Numbered from the stretch's first letter, positions 1 to 8,898 are shown. The stretch is 64,000 nucleotides of DNA from Candidatus Acetothermia bacterium (GCA_016201405.1 JACQCZ010000015.1:1-64000), one strand, 5' to 3'. Notes: generated by a model from the sequence alone, not told the origin. Translations and numbers: made by a program.

Positions 1-1
1 C

Positions 2-127
2 ACCCCGGTGGAGTTTCGAGACGGTGTACGGATTCCCTTGCTGGAGCATGGGCGTCCATCCTCGCACCAGAGCAGCAAACGGCAGAATGGCAACCACAGT
101 CTCTACTTACGGGTGGTACTAAAATAG
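2..127 (+). CDS. possible 3' end of a gene cut by the window edge
   Basis: An open frame enters from the left edge and ends at TAG 125-127, giving 41 residues rich in Arg, Ser, His and Gln with no motif I recognise. It has no start codon inside the window. It could be the tail of a real protein or a chance open frame. Nothing downstream continues it. Confidence 0.25.
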   Translation, partial: TPVEFRDGVRIPLLEHGRPSSHQSSKRQNGNHSLYLRVVLK

Positions 128-850
128 GGGGCAGGCCATTAACACCTCATTCTATTTCGCCTTCATTATCTCCAAGCAGAGGTTCCAATTCATTTCTTCA
201 ACAACTTTAAAGCATGACTCCAGTCGTTCCGCAGAAATCCCATCGACTAAACACGCTCATTGACTTCACGTACAGTCTGTTCAATAGTTGTCCGTACCCT
301 GTTCATTCAGAGAGCAGACCAATCTACTTGGCTTTCAAGAAGATATTAGAGAATGAATAGAGATTCTGGATTTATTTCTGCGCTCTATCTTCAATAAAAA
401 TAAAGTTTCACTCCCCACTCTCTTCATGAAAAATTTATTGTCTTAAAGGGTAGTGAGTGCTCTGACAGATCCAAGGATGAATGCATTTAGAGTCACAGCG
501 CTAGAAATGCCCAGTAGAAGCGCCTTTCACCTCTCAAATTTTCTCGAACCTACTTGACGAGAGTGCCGCATATGGAGACCCCAAAATATTCTATGTCCCT
601 CGGCGAGGTGATGAGAAGACCCCTGCGCAAGATTTTTTTCTTCCGAAATATTTTCTTCATGATCACGTGCGTCGATCTTCGAGCAAATTATTTTGAATAA
701 ATAAAGAGAGGAAATCAGCAGTGGCAGCAGGTTTCAGAAGCGAGCCATCTCAGCTCCTTGATGAGTGTGACGAGTGTGAATCAGATTTGACATGCTTGAT
801 CAATATTTGCATCTCATACCAGACTCAGTGTAATCTCCATAATATTCATT
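128..850. other. gene-free AT-rich stretch
   Basis: About 720 bases with stops in all frames and no tRNA-like fold or recognisable repeat. A TTGACA lies near 787-792 but I see no well-placed -10 partner. I see no gene here. Confidence 0.6.
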
Positions 851-893
851 CTTTGTTCTTCTACGAATAATGAACAAAGAGTGAAATTCACTC
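851..893. promoter_or_regulatory. two adjoining inverted repeats upstream of the lysine-rich gene
   Basis: Seen directly: CTTTGTTC (851-858) pairs with GAACAAAG (872-879) over a 13-base loop, and it runs straight into a 15-base palindrome, GAGTGAA-A-TTCACTC (879-893). They lie 30-45 bases before the ribosome binding site of the next gene. A tandem operator or a 5' UTR hairpin is inferred. Confidence 0.4.
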
Positions 894-935
894 TGATGAC
901 GTTTTTCAGTACGGAAGGGGGTGAATTCCTTGCCC

Positions 936-1055
936 ATGAAGAAGAAAGCAACGGCCAAGAAGGGGACGGCAAAGAAATCAACCGCTAAGAAGGCACCCAA
1001 AAAAAAGGTCGCCAAAAAAGCTGCAAAGAAAACGGTGAAGAAGAAGACCAAGTAA
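936..1055 (+). CDS. small lysine/alanine-rich histone H1-like protein
   Basis: A 39-residue protein made almost wholly of Lys, Ala and Thr, with repeated 'AKK' and 'TAKK' steps, like the C-terminal tail of histone H1 and bacterial Hc1/AlgP-type DNA-binding proteins. It probably binds DNA or RNA by charge. A GGAAGGGGGTG site at 913-923 lies upstream. ATG 936 is the plain start, but TTG 930 is in frame and better spaced from the site, which would add two residues. A strong terminator follows 25 bases after the stop, so this is a single-gene unit. The reverse strand of the same segment is open only because of the low-complexity coding. Confidence 0.7.
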   Translation: MKKKATAKKGTAKKSTAKKAPKKKVAKKAAKKTVKKKTK

Positions 1056-1079
1056 GCGTAGCCTATTTGGTTCACAACG

Positions 1080-1115
1080 AAAATGTCGCTGCTCCGGCAG
1101 CGGCATTTTCTTTTT
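1080..1115 (+). terminator. rho-independent terminator
   Basis: A 13 bp stem (1080-1092 with 1097-1109, one G-T pair) closes a TCCG loop and is followed by CTTTTT. It ends the lysine-rich gene. The A-rich left arm may also let it stop the converging minus-strand transcript. Confidence 0.85.
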
Positions 1116-1172
1116 GAGTGCAGATGCGAAGAATCCCGATCAGGCGACTGATTTGAAAAGTTTTGGCCGAAG

Positions 1173-2021
1173 TCACTCTTTTTCAGCGGCGATACTCAGA
1201 TCGCCCATTCCAACTTCCAGAGTCAGATGCTGATCGCCTTCGCCCAACATAATTTTGGCCGTGCGCGAGAAGAAGCCATGATGACTGATCTTCACTCCTG
1301 GAAATTCAATCCCGCTGATCGATAGGTCTCCGACGCCCACTTTCCCCTCTACCATGTACGAGCCGCCTGACCGGAGCCGGAGATCGAGACGGCCTGCATC
1401 CAGCTTCACTTTGGTCATCGGGGCGTCCAAGCCTTTGATGAAGAGATCACCGAGGCCCATGTCAATCTTAAGATCATCCATCATCGTAACATCCACGACT
1501 TCCAATTTGCCGACGCCCATATCAATGCTGATCAGGTGTGCGCCATTCAAATTCCCAAGATGAAGCTCACCGACACCCTGATTGATCGAGATCTCCATCG
1601 CGTCCGGGACTTTGAGCACATAATCGACGGCTCCGCCAATATCTTGCTTCTGCTCATCCCAGCCAGATCGGATCTGAATCTCGTCCTCATTTTTTGTGAC
1701 GGCGATCTCCAGTCTCTTCAGGATCTCTTCTGTGTCGGCTCTCTTCGTGGCCTGGAGTTGAACAGAGTCTCCACCCCAGCCTGTGATCTCAATTTTGCCA
1801 ACCGCATCTTTTATGATGAGCTTCTCTTTATTCTTGGCATAAATATCTTGTGTCGAAGCCTCGGAGTACAGATACTCATGATCTTTTGAATAGGAGGAAT
1901 GCCCTGAAATGCCATGCTGCTTGAGCTCGCCCACTAAAAATCCTGCAGACGCTAAGGCAAGCAGGAGGACAAAGACGATAAATATTCCAAGCCCGATAAA
2001 GAGTTTCCAGACAAAGCCCAT
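1173..2021 (-). CDS. membrane-anchored DUF4097-type repeat protein
   Basis: A 282-residue protein with one N-terminal membrane segment (about residues 2-24) and a long extracytoplasmic part. From about residue 80 it has repeating short beta-strand units of the kind 'MGVGKLEV', 'MGLGDLFI', 'VGVGDLSI' and 'VGMGDLSI', the pattern of the DUF4097/toast-rack beta-helix families. ATG 2021 is chosen because AAGGGAG sits 7 bases upstream; an in-frame GTG at 2036 would overlap its own binding site. Such proteins are often envelope-stress or surface proteins; the function here is unknown. Confidence 0.65.
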   Translation of the reverse strand: MGFVWKLFIGLGIFIVFVLLLALASAGFLVGELKQHGISGHSSYSKDHEYLYSEASTQDIYAKNKEKLIIKDAVGKIEITGWGGDSVQLQATKRADTEEILKRLEIAVTKNEDEIQIRSGWDEQKQDIGGAVDYVLKVPDAMEISINQGVGELHLGNLNGAHLISIDMGVGKLEVVDVTMMDDLKIDMGLGDLFIKGLDAPMTKVKLDAGRLDLRLRSGGSYMVEGKVGVGDLSISGIEFPGVKISHHGFFSRTAKIMLGEGDQHLTLEVGMGDLSIAAEKE

Positions 2022-2103
2022 GGGTGCTCCCTTCACTCCTTCAATTTCAAAGGCATCTCAACCCAGTGGATGATCAAACTCTGGCAAAAGTTCAATGGGC
2101 ATA

Positions 2104-3411
2104 CTAATGCGCAGGGATGAGCCTAAAGACTTTCCCACTGGTGCCCCCTGGCCCGGTCGTCGAGTTGGCGAGCAGATACAGCTCATGCTCATCATCTTCC
2201 CCAAATGCCAGCACATGAAGCCCATTGAGCTCGTTCTTGGCAATGGAAAACTCTTGCATCGACCAGCCATTCCCACTCTTTGTAGCCGCGAAGAGCCGCC
2301 CATACGCCTGAAGACCGCGCAGCCCCCAGTCCCCAAAGATATAGCGCCCATCCAACTGTGGAATCGCTGCCCCTCGATAGACATAGCCGCCAATCACGGC
2401 AAGCCCGACATCGTGACTGTACTCAACAATGGGGCCAATCAGCGGCTCTCCATGAGCGCCTGCCTGTGAGCACTCTTGCGCATCGCCTGCAGAAGATTGG
2501 AGGCAATGATCTCCTTCACGGATGTGCCAGCCATAGTTGGCGCCCTTGGTGACGAGATCGACCTCTTCCCAAAGATTCTGGCCGACATCGGCCACAAAGA
2601 GCTCGTGCTCACCCCCAGCATCAAACGAAAAGCGATACGGATTTCTAAGGCCATAGGCAAAGATCTCGCCTCTGCCACCGCCGCTCACAAATGGATTGTC
2701 TGATGGGATCTTATACGAGCCAATTGTGCTCACATCAAGCCGCAAAATCTTGCCCAGTAATTTGTCTGTGTCTTGTCCGTTTCCTTGTGGAGAGTGGCCT
2801 TCGCCTTCATCATTCTCGGCTCCGCCATCTCCCAGCCCCAGATAGAGATCGCCGTCGGGACCAAACGCGAGCTGGCCTCCATTGTGATTCATCTGCGGCT
2901 CATTGACTTCTAATAAAATGCGCTCGGATTGGCGATCTGCAAGATTGGGGTCTTTCGCTGAGACTTTGAACTCTGCCAGGTGACTCGTGTGGTTCCAGCC
3001 TTTCGGCGCTCCCCTGCTGAGCGGCGCACTGTAGTAGACAAAAAAGCGCCCATTCTCTTTGAACTTGGGATGAAAGACGAGCCCCAGCAATCCGCGCTCA
3101 TCATAGATCGAATTGAGCTTGACCAGCTGGTCTCGCAAATCCAGAAAGGGAGCTGGTACTCGTTCGCCAGCAGCCGTGATGATCCAGATCACGCCCGTCT
3201 GATCAGCCACAAAGAGCCGCCCGCTGGCATCATGTGCTGACTCTAAAACCACAGGTGAGGTGAGGCCATCGGCCATGAGCTTGAGCGCCACCGGCGTCTC
3301 ATAGAGTGGAAGAGCTGCAGGCTGTGGCGGCAGGAATCTTAGCCAGATAAAGAGCCCGGCAATGAGAGCAAGAATTGCTCCAAGCAAATAGAGCGCGACC
3401 CGGAGTACCAC
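2104..3411 (-). CDS. PQQ-dependent sugar dehydrogenase family protein, membrane anchored
   Basis: A 435-residue protein of the soluble glucose/aldose sugar dehydrogenase family (six-bladed propeller that binds PQQ and oxidises sugars in the periplasm). Family motifs seen are 'RGLLGLVFHPKF', 'MNHNGGQLAFGPDGDLYLG', 'LGDGG', 'LLGKILRLDV' and 'AYGLRNPYRFSFD'. An N-terminal hydrophobic helix should hold it in the membrane. GTG 3411 is preferred over an ATG 24 bases upstream because AAAAAGGAG lies 5 bases before it. No PQQ synthesis genes are in the window, so PQQ would be imported or made elsewhere. The exact substrate cannot be read from sequence. Confidence 0.82.
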   Translation of the reverse strand: MVLRVALYLLGAILALIAGLFIWLRFLPPQPAALPLYETPVALKLMADGLTSPVVLESAHDASGRLFVADQTGVIWIITAAGERVPAPFLDLRDQLVKLNSIYDERGLLGLVFHPKFKENGRFFVYYSAPLSRGAPKGWNHTSHLAEFKVSAKDPNLADRQSERILLEVNEPQMNHNGGQLAFGPDGDLYLGLGDGGAENDEGEGHSPQGNGQDTDKLLGKILRLDVSTIGSYKIPSDNPFVSGGGRGEIFAYGLRNPYRFSFDAGGEHELFVADVGQNLWEEVDLVTKGANYGWHIREGDHCLQSSAGDAQECSQAGAHGEPLIGPIVEYSHDVGLAVIGGYVYRGAAIPQLDGRYIFGDWGLRGLQAYGRLFAATKSGNGWSMQEFSIAKNELNGLHVLAFGEDDEHELYLLANSTTGPGGTSGKVFRLIPAH

Positions 3412-3440
3412 GTTGACTCCTTTTTCTGTTTGCATAGAGT

Positions 3441-3470
3441 AAAGAAGGCCGGCGTGGGCCTGCCTTCTTT
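3441..3470 (-). terminator. stem-loop between lipoprotein and dehydrogenase genes
   Basis: AAAGAAGGC (3441-3449) pairs with GCCTTCTTT (3462-3470), with more pairing inside. It lies just after the lipoprotein gene stop and before the dehydrogenase start. There is no long T run, so it may be a weak terminator or an RNA-processing hairpin. Confidence 0.45.
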
Positions 3471-3485
3471 ACATCAAGATCCTCT

Positions 3486-4079
3486 TTAATGAATCAACTT
3501 ATCGCACCACGAGAAGCGAACGGCCACCGACAACGTCTGGACATTGTTTGGCTGGCGGATCTGGTTGTACGGGATTGTGATGTCGCAGCCCGTCACCAGA
3601 ATCATGGGGTTAGAGCTGCCATCGACATAGCCCACGCGCTCCATCGGAAGAGAGATGACCGGCTGGCCATTGGCATCGAGCAGCTCCACCTTGCTCTGCA
3701 AGATGAAGACGCGGACTTTGAAAAATCCAACCGGAATGTTGGCCTTGGGCGGCAGCGAGAGGAAGACGAGCCCCAAATCGGCGACGCGATTGGTCGGGTC
3801 TTCAAAAACAAGCGAATCAAAGGAGCTGACCAGGGCACTAGCTGCTGTGAAATCATATCTCGAGACGAATACGAATGTGTCAAGTTGAAGCGAGACTTTC
3901 ATCTGCTCTGCGGCCTGCTGCATCGCCTGTCGTACATGATCCTGAACCTGCTGCTGTGTCATGAGCAGTGCACTCACAGGGTCCGCCGGAGCCTGAGGCT
4001 TGCCCGGCACAAGAAGCGAGCAGCCGCTGCCCAAAATCAAGATCATGCCCAACAACAGAATCGTGTGTTGAATTTTCAA
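3486..4079 (-). CDS. putative lipoprotein of unknown function
   Basis: A 197-residue protein with a lipoprotein signal: a short basic start, a hydrophobic core and the lipobox 'LGSGC', so the mature protein begins at Cys20. The rest has a Gln-rich helix (about 40-60) followed by a mostly beta-strand domain that I do not recognise. The start is TTG 4079 with a GAGGGGGAAG site just upstream. It is the first gene before the sugar dehydrogenase and may share its transcript, apart from the stem-loop between them. Confidence 0.65.
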   Translation of the reverse strand: MKIQHTILLLGMILILGSGCSLLVPGKPQAPADPVSALLMTQQQVQDHVRQAMQQAAEQMKVSLQLDTFVFVSRYDFTAASALVSSFDSLVFEDPTNRVADLGLVFLSLPPKANIPVGFFKVRVFILQSKVELLDANGQPVISLPMERVGYVDGSSNPMILVTGCDITIPYNQIRQPNNVQTLSVAVRFSWCDKLIH

Positions 4080-4225
4080 TAAACTTCCCCCTCTGTTTGT
4101 GATTGATCTATTAAAGGCTTCCTATTGTACGCAATTCTCGCATTGCAGAGGAATTTGTCAATCCCGGTTCATTTCAATAGAATCAGAATGTCGCTTACAC
4201 TTTGCAAGTGAGGTCGGGGTGATTC

Positions 4226-4543
4226 ATGTCTGAGATCAAACAATTTATATACAAACTCAAGCCCACCCGTGTAGAGATGCTGAGATCAGGTCTGACACCC
4301 GAAGAAGAGAAGAGTGTGAGTGAGCACTTCCATTATCTCAAAAATCTCTGTGATCAGGGCGTGGTTGTGCTGGCCGGCCGCACACTCACCACCGATGAAA
4401 CGACGTTCGGGATCGCCATTCTCAATGCAAGCTCTGAGCAGGATGCACTCAGTATCATGACCCATGACCCGGCGGTTGTGAAGCATGTGATGCACGCAGA
4501 GCTCTTTCCATTCCGAATTGCAATGCAATCCGCGCAAAAATAG
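4226..4543 (+). CDS. YciI-like protein
   Basis: A 105-residue protein with the ferredoxin-like YciI/YCII fold: 'FIYKLKPTR' at the start, a central 'EHFHYLKNLCDQGVVVLAGRT' segment with the conserved His, and a C-terminal 'MHAELFPFRIA' strand. The family is thought to include small enzymes related to muconolactone isomerase, mostly uncharacterised. The GAGGTCGGGGTG site fits the ATG. It is followed 36 bases later by a DinB-family gene with its own good ribosome binding site. Confidence 0.8.
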   Translation: MSEIKQFIYKLKPTRVEMLRSGLTPEEEKSVSEHFHYLKNLCDQGVVVLAGRTLTTDETTFGIAILNASSEQDALSIMTHDPAVVKHVMHAELFPFRIAMQSAQK

Positions 4544-4579
4544 AATGAGCCTGTTCTCTTCAATTTAAAGGGAGGATCC

Positions 4580-5047
4580 ATGGGTCTACAGCAGATGGAA
4601 AGCACGCGAGTCAAAACAATTGTTCAGCTCTTCTGTGACACGGCCCAACATGTTCCAGCAGACAAAGCGAGCTGGAAGCCTGATTCAAAAACAAAATCGG
4701 CCAAAGAGATTTTGGAGCATATCGCTGCTGCCAACGGCGGCTTTGCGATGATCATCCAAGGTCAGAGCTCGGGACTCAAGCTCAACAAAGCAGACCGCAG
4801 AAATATCTCACTTCAGACCAAAGATTTAAAAGAGGCCATTCAAGCCGTAAAGACGAGCGGTGATAAACTCTCGCAGGCCATTGGCGGTCTGAATGATGCA
4901 CAGCTTCGTGAGAAGCGCACGATGCCCTGGGGCGAAGAGTGGGAGATGCCCCGGCTCCTCGTTACGGCAAGCACTCATCTATCTTATCATTGGGGTCAGC
5001 TGGCCTATCTTCAAACCATGTGGGGCGATCTGGAAGACCACATGTAA
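4580..5047 (+). CDS. DinB-family four-helix protein
   Basis: A 155-residue protein of the DinB/YfiT superfamily, four-helix-bundle proteins that often carry three metal-binding His and act as thiol S-transferases or unknown enzymes. His-bearing helices are visible: 'ILEHIAAANGG' (about 45), and 'ASTHLSYHWGQLAYLQ' near the end, which is the typical C-terminal 'HxxHxxGQ' region. GGGAGGATCC precedes ATG 4580. It is probably co-transcribed with the YciI gene. Confidence 0.8.
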   Translation: MGLQQMESTRVKTIVQLFCDTAQHVPADKASWKPDSKTKSAKEILEHIAAANGGFAMIIQGQSSGLKLNKADRRNISLQTKDLKEAIQAVKTSGDKLSQAIGGLNDAQLREKRTMPWGEEWEMPRLLVTASTHLSYHWGQLAYLQTMWGDLEDHM

Positions 5048-5053
5048 GTCAGT

Positions 5054-6217
5054 CTATTTCTTGTGTGGCTCGATTTTGGAAGATTTGAATTCTCTCTGCT
5101 TGAGAAACTCTTCCAGAGTTTGAAAGCCTTCTTGATCAAGTCGTTTTTCGAGTCCCCTTGCAATCTTAAGCAGCAGCCCAAAGCCATTGAAGGTATAGGG
5201 CGTATAGCCCTCAAGCGCATCAGCCCCTGCCTCAAAGGCCGCCCATGCTTGATCCGCAGAATCGATGCCACCCGTGGCCAGAATGATGGCGCTGGGAATG
5301 TGCTTTCGAGTCAGCGCAATGGCATGCTGCCGATAGCGCTGCAAGAAGCGACCACTACGTCCTGCTGTTGGATAACCCCATTGCGGTGCTGGAATTTTGT
5401 CTCTCAGAGTGAGATAGGTGTTGACGGCCACAATCCCATCGCCCCCACCTTCCATCCACGCATGCGCCAAGTTGAGCCAGGCGGTTGCCTCAGTGCTTTC
5501 ACAAGGCCCCATCTTGACCAGTTTTAATTTAGTGGACCCGGTCAATCGTGAGATCAGTTCTGCGCTTGCACGGAATACATCCGGCTCTCGCAAGGCTCGA
5601 AGGGCTGCTGTATTCGGCGAGAACGGGTTCCAGACAAAGCCGTCCGCGTATGGATCAAGAGCTTTGACAAGCTCCTCCAACTCAGCATACGCCTCTTCAA
5701 TCTGCTCAGGTGCCGGCGGGATCCCACAGATGCTCACGTAGACCGGTTTACTCTTGCTCGCTTCTCTATAGCGGCTGATATTTGCGAGAAAATAACTGAG
5801 TCCCCGGCTTGGAAAGCCTTGAGCATTGTAAACATCATCGTGGGCAGCATCAGCGTAGAGACGCGGTCTCGGATTGCCTTCACGCGGCGTCAGAACAACT
5901 GTGCCCGGCTCTAAGAACCCAAAAATTCGCGAGAGCGGCAGAAGAGCCTCTCCATTCTTATCCAGTCCAGCGGCAATGCCAAAGGGAAAAATCTTCTGCC
6001 CTTTTAAGTCCACTCGCAATCTAGGAAAGTCAAACAGAGGCGACATCTCATCCAAGATGTCGTCAAAATCGCCGATCACTTCCAGCGCCAGCTCATGGAC
6101 CTTTTCAGGATCGCCCTTTGCGCGGCGATAGGCCTCGCGGCGCACCACCCAGCGGAAAAAGCTTGGGTGAAGCAGTCCCCAGCAAAAGCCCCTGCGCTCA
6201 AACCAGCCATGTCTCAT
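5054..6217 (-). CDS. divergent dihydroorotate dehydrogenase (PyrD)-like flavoprotein
   Basis: A 387-residue TIM-barrel flavoprotein like class 2 dihydroorotate dehydrogenases, which oxidise dihydroorotate in pyrimidine synthesis. Seen are 'FGIAAGLDKNGEAL', 'NPRPRLYADAAHDDVYNAQGF', 'NPFSPNT' (the family NxSxPNT region holding the catalytic Ser) and 'LATGGIDSADQAWAAFEAGADALEGYTPY'. The usual 'NSMGFNN' and Lys-rich phosphate loop are altered, and 'MGPCESTEAT' replaces the usual 'KIAPD'. It may therefore be a paralogue with another substrate. The start is uncertain: ATG 6217 matches the family N-terminus but has no clear ribosome binding site; an upstream start at 6259 would add 14 unlikely residues. 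Confidence 0.7.
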   Translation of the reverse strand: MRHGWFERRGFCWGLLHPSFFRWVVRREAYRRAKGDPEKVHELALEVIGDFDDILDEMSPLFDFPRLRVDLKGQKIFPFGIAAGLDKNGEALLPLSRIFGFLEPGTVVLTPREGNPRPRLYADAAHDDVYNAQGFPSRGLSYFLANISRYREASKSKPVYVSICGIPPAPEQIEEAYAELEELVKALDPYADGFVWNPFSPNTAALRALREPDVFRASAELISRLTGSTKLKLVKMGPCESTEATAWLNLAHAWMEGGGDGIVAVNTYLTLRDKIPAPQWGYPTAGRSGRFLQRYRQHAIALTRKHIPSAIILATGGIDSADQAWAAFEAGADALEGYTPYTFNGFGLLLKIARGLEKRLDQEGFQTLEEFLKQREFKSSKIEPHKK

Positions 6218-6268
6218 AAAATTTGTGTGATTATCAGTGAAACAAACGAATAAATCCAATCCCGAAAT

Positions 6269-6297
6269 TTGGATTCGCTCATTTGAGTTATTAAAAT
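6269..6297 (+). promoter_or_regulatory. promoter for a leaderless S10 peptidase gene
   Basis: TTGGAT (6269-6274) and TAAAAT (6292-6297) are 17 bases apart. The ATG at 6306 lies only 8 bases after the -10 and there is no ribosome binding site, so the mRNA probably begins at or next to the start codon. Confidence 0.5.
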
Positions 6298-6305
6298 CTC
6301 TGGCT

Positions 6306-7814
6306 ATGAGCGAAAAAGAGAAGAGTCAGCAGGCTGCGAAGAATCAAGCGGAATCTGAAACCAAAAAGCCCATTCCCGAAGACAAGCTCTCGGTCACAAA
6401 ACATTCAGTCACGATCAATGGCAAGAAGATTGACTATACAGTTACAGCAGGCACGATTGTTCTCAAAGAAGAGGCGGAAAAGAAGGGGGAGACGCCAGGA
6501 GAGTCCGAAGGAGAGAAGCCCAAAGCTTCGATCTTCTTCATGGCCTACACTCGGGACGGCGTCAAGGATGCATCCAAGCGCCCGATTACCTTTTCATTCA
6601 ATGGGGGTCCAGGCTCAGCTTCGGTCTGGCTCCATCTCGGTCTCTTAGGACCGCGCCGTGTCAAGATGGATGAGACTGGCAATCCGCTTCCGCCACCCTA
6701 TCAGCTCGTCAACAATGAACATTCTTTATTAGATCAGACAGACCTAGTATTTATTGACCCGGTCAGCACGGGATACAGCCGCATTCTGCCGGGTGAGAAG
6801 GCCAAAGAGTACCATGGCATCAAACGCGACGTCGAGTCAGTTGGGGATTTTATTCGGCTCTACGCCACGCGTTATCACCGCTGGGCCTCCCCAAAATTTC
6901 TGATCGGCGAGAGCTATGGAACGACACGCGCGGCAGGGCTGTCCAGCTATCTGCAAGAGCGCCACGGGATGTATCTCAATGGGATCATGCTCGTCTCGGC
7001 CATCTTGAATTTTCAGACGGCGCGCTTCGCTCCAGGCAATGACTTGCCATTCATTCTCTTTCTGCCGACGTATACTGCCATTGCCTGGTATCACAAGCAG
7101 CTAGACAAAGATTTGCAGAAAAATCTTAGAAAGACTCTGGATGAGGTCGAGCGGTTTGCAGCCAATGAGTACACGTTGGCGCTGATGAAGGGATCTGCAC
7201 TCTCAGGCGCTGAGCGTGCAAAAGTCGTCAAGCAGCTGGCCCGATTTACAGGGCTCACTGAAGATTACATTGAGCGAACCGATCTGCGCATCGAGATCCA
7301 GCGCTTTGTCAAAGAGCTGCTCCGCGACGATCGGCGCACGGTAGGCCGCCTCGATGGCCGCTTCACTGGTGTTGACCGCGATTCGGCGGGTGAGAACAAC
7401 GAATTTGATCCGAGCTTGATGGCCATTCTCGGTCCCTATGCTGGGACTTTCTATAACTACGTCCGCAAAGATCTGAAGTTTGAGAGTGATCTGCCCTATG
7501 AGATCCTGACGATGAAAGTTCATCCCTGGAGCTATGCTGAATTTGAGAATGAGTATGTCAACGTAGCTGAGACCCTGCGGAAAGCGATGAGCGCTAACGG
7601 GTATCTAAAAGTTCATGTCGCCAACGGCTACTATGATCTGGCTACGCCTTACTTCGCAACCGAATATACATTTTCTCATCTAGGTCTGGATTCGAGTCTG
7701 CAGAAGAATATCTCGATGAGCTATTACGAAGCCGGGCACATGATGTATGTTCACTTAAAGTCATTGGAAATCATGAAGCGCGAGCTGACTCAATTCATCT
7801 CCAGCGCGTTGTAA
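6306..7814 (+). CDS. serine carboxypeptidase-like (peptidase S10) protein
   Basis: A 502-residue alpha/beta-hydrolase of peptidase family S10. The family marks are 'FNGGPGSASVW' (oxyanion region), 'DPVSTGYSR', 'GESYGTTRAAGL' with the nucleophile Ser, 'GYYDLATPY' with the catalytic Asp, and 'YEAGHMMY' with the catalytic His. So the triad is complete. The first 40 residues are charged (Lys/Glu/Gln) and there is no signal peptide from this start. ATG 6306 is preferred to the upstream GTG 6237 because a -10 box ends 8 bases before it. It converges on the hydroxy-acid oxidase gene with one base between stops. Confidence 0.85.
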   Translation: MSEKEKSQQAAKNQAESETKKPIPEDKLSVTKHSVTINGKKIDYTVTAGTIVLKEEAEKKGETPGESEGEKPKASIFFMAYTRDGVKDASKRPITFSFNGGPGSASVWLHLGLLGPRRVKMDETGNPLPPPYQLVNNEHSLLDQTDLVFIDPVSTGYSRILPGEKAKEYHGIKRDVESVGDFIRLYATRYHRWASPKFLIGESYGTTRAAGLSSYLQERHGMYLNGIMLVSAILNFQTARFAPGNDLPFILFLPTYTAIAWYHKQLDKDLQKNLRKTLDEVERFAANEYTLALMKGSALSGAERAKVVKQLARFTGLTEDYIERTDLRIEIQRFVKELLRDDRRTVGRLDGRFTGVDRDSAGENNEFDPSLMAILGPYAGTFYNYVRKDLKFESDLPYEILTMKVHPWSYAEFENEYVNVAETLRKAMSANGYLKVHVANGYYDLATPYFATEYTFSHLGLDSSLQKNISMSYYEAGHMMYVHLKSLEIMKRELTQFISSAL

Positions 7815-7815
7815 A

Positions 7816-8898
7816 CTAGAACTTGAACGAGACGAGGTTGGCGTCTATCTCAGCGACAGAGGTAGCCCCTGCCAAAGTCATGGCCAGTTCAAATTCGTCG
7901 CGCAGCATTCCCAAGACGCGCTTCACCCCAGCTTCGCCATCGACGGCCAATCCCCAAACATAGGGACGCCCGATTAGCACCGCCTTCGCTCCTAAAGCGA
8001 GCGCCTTGAGCACGTCTGTGCCGCGCCGAATGCCACCATCAACGAGAACTTCAGTCCGGTCTGAAACAACATCGACAATATCAGGCAAGACTTCGATGGT
8101 GGCCGGAGCTCCATCGAGCTGACGCCCGCCATGATTAGAGACGATAATTCCATCGACACCGTGACCAACGGCCATCAGTGCATCTTCAGGTGTCATGATA
8201 CCCTTGAGCAAGATCGGCAGATCGCTGACAGAGCGAAGCCAGTCTAAATCCTTCCAACTGAGTGAGGGATCCATTGTGGTGACAGAGTAAGCTGCAAGGG
8301 CCGAGCCATGCATCTCTGCCGGCATATCCTTCAGATTCATGTACTTTTCAAAATTCTTGAGCGTGACGCCCTTTGCCAACTGAAAGCGGTTGCGGATATC
8401 TTGCTCGCGGCGGCCCAGTCGCGGCGTATCCACAGTCAGACAGATGGCCGAGTAGTTGTTCATTTTTGCCCGCTCCAGCAGGTCTTTTGTGACTTGGCGG
8501 TCCTTGCTGTAATAGAGCTGAAACCAGAGCGGGCCCTTTGAGACCTTGGCGACCTCTTCAATGGTGCAGGATGCTATGCTGCTCAGTGTAAAGATCGTGC
8601 CTGCCGCTGCAGCGGCGCGCGCTGTGGCGATCTCTCCTTCAGGATGCGATAGTTTTTGCAGGGCGGTGGGAGCGAGAATCACCGGGAACGAGATCTCTTG
8701 CCCCAGCACGCAGGTCTTGAGGTCAAGCTTAGAGACATCAACGAGCACACGAGGGTGGAATTGGATTCGCTCCCACGCCTGGCGATTCTCGCGCAGGGTC
8801 ACTCCATCTTCGGCTCCGCCTGCTATGTAGTCGTAGGCTGACTTTTCGAGCTTATCTTTAGCCAGTGCCTCAAATTCAAATAGATTGACCGGGTTCAT
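7816..8898 (-). CDS. FMN-dependent alpha-hydroxy-acid oxidase/dehydrogenase
   Basis: A 360-residue TIM-barrel enzyme of the lactate/glycolate oxidase family, which oxidises 2-hydroxy acids with FMN. Seen are 'YDYIAGGAEDGVTLRENR', 'FPVILAPTALQKLSHPEGE', the active-site 'SNHGGRQLDGAPATIEVLP' (catalytic His and substrate Arg) and 'VDGGIRRGTDVLKALALGAKAVLIGRP'. Length and motifs are normal. AAAGGGAAG lies before the ATG. Lactate, glycolate or a related acid is likely, but the substrate cannot be settled by sequence. Confidence 0.88.
   Translation of the reverse strand: MNPVNLFEFEALAKDKLEKSAYDYIAGGAEDGVTLRENRQAWERIQFHPRVLVDVSKLDLKTCVLGQEISFPVILAPTALQKLSHPEGEIATARAAAAAGTIFTLSSIASCTIEEVAKVSKGPLWFQLYYSKDRQVTKDLLERAKMNNYSAICLTVDTPRLGRREQDIRNRFQLAKGVTLKNFEKYMNLKDMPAEMHGSALAAYSVTTMDPSLSWKDLDWLRSVSDLPILLKGIMTPEDALMAVGHGVDGIIVSNHGGRQLDGAPATIEVLPDIVDVVSDRTEVLVDGGIRRGTDVLKALALGAKAVLIGRPYVWGLAVDGEAGVKRVLGMLRDEFELAMTLAGATSVAEIDANLVSFKF

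Noticed and set aside
800-1075. Minus-strand 91-codon frame over the lysine-rich gene
   Set aside because: Its Phe-rich sequence is just the reverse of AAG/AAA codons; the plus strand has a binding site, a start and a terminator.
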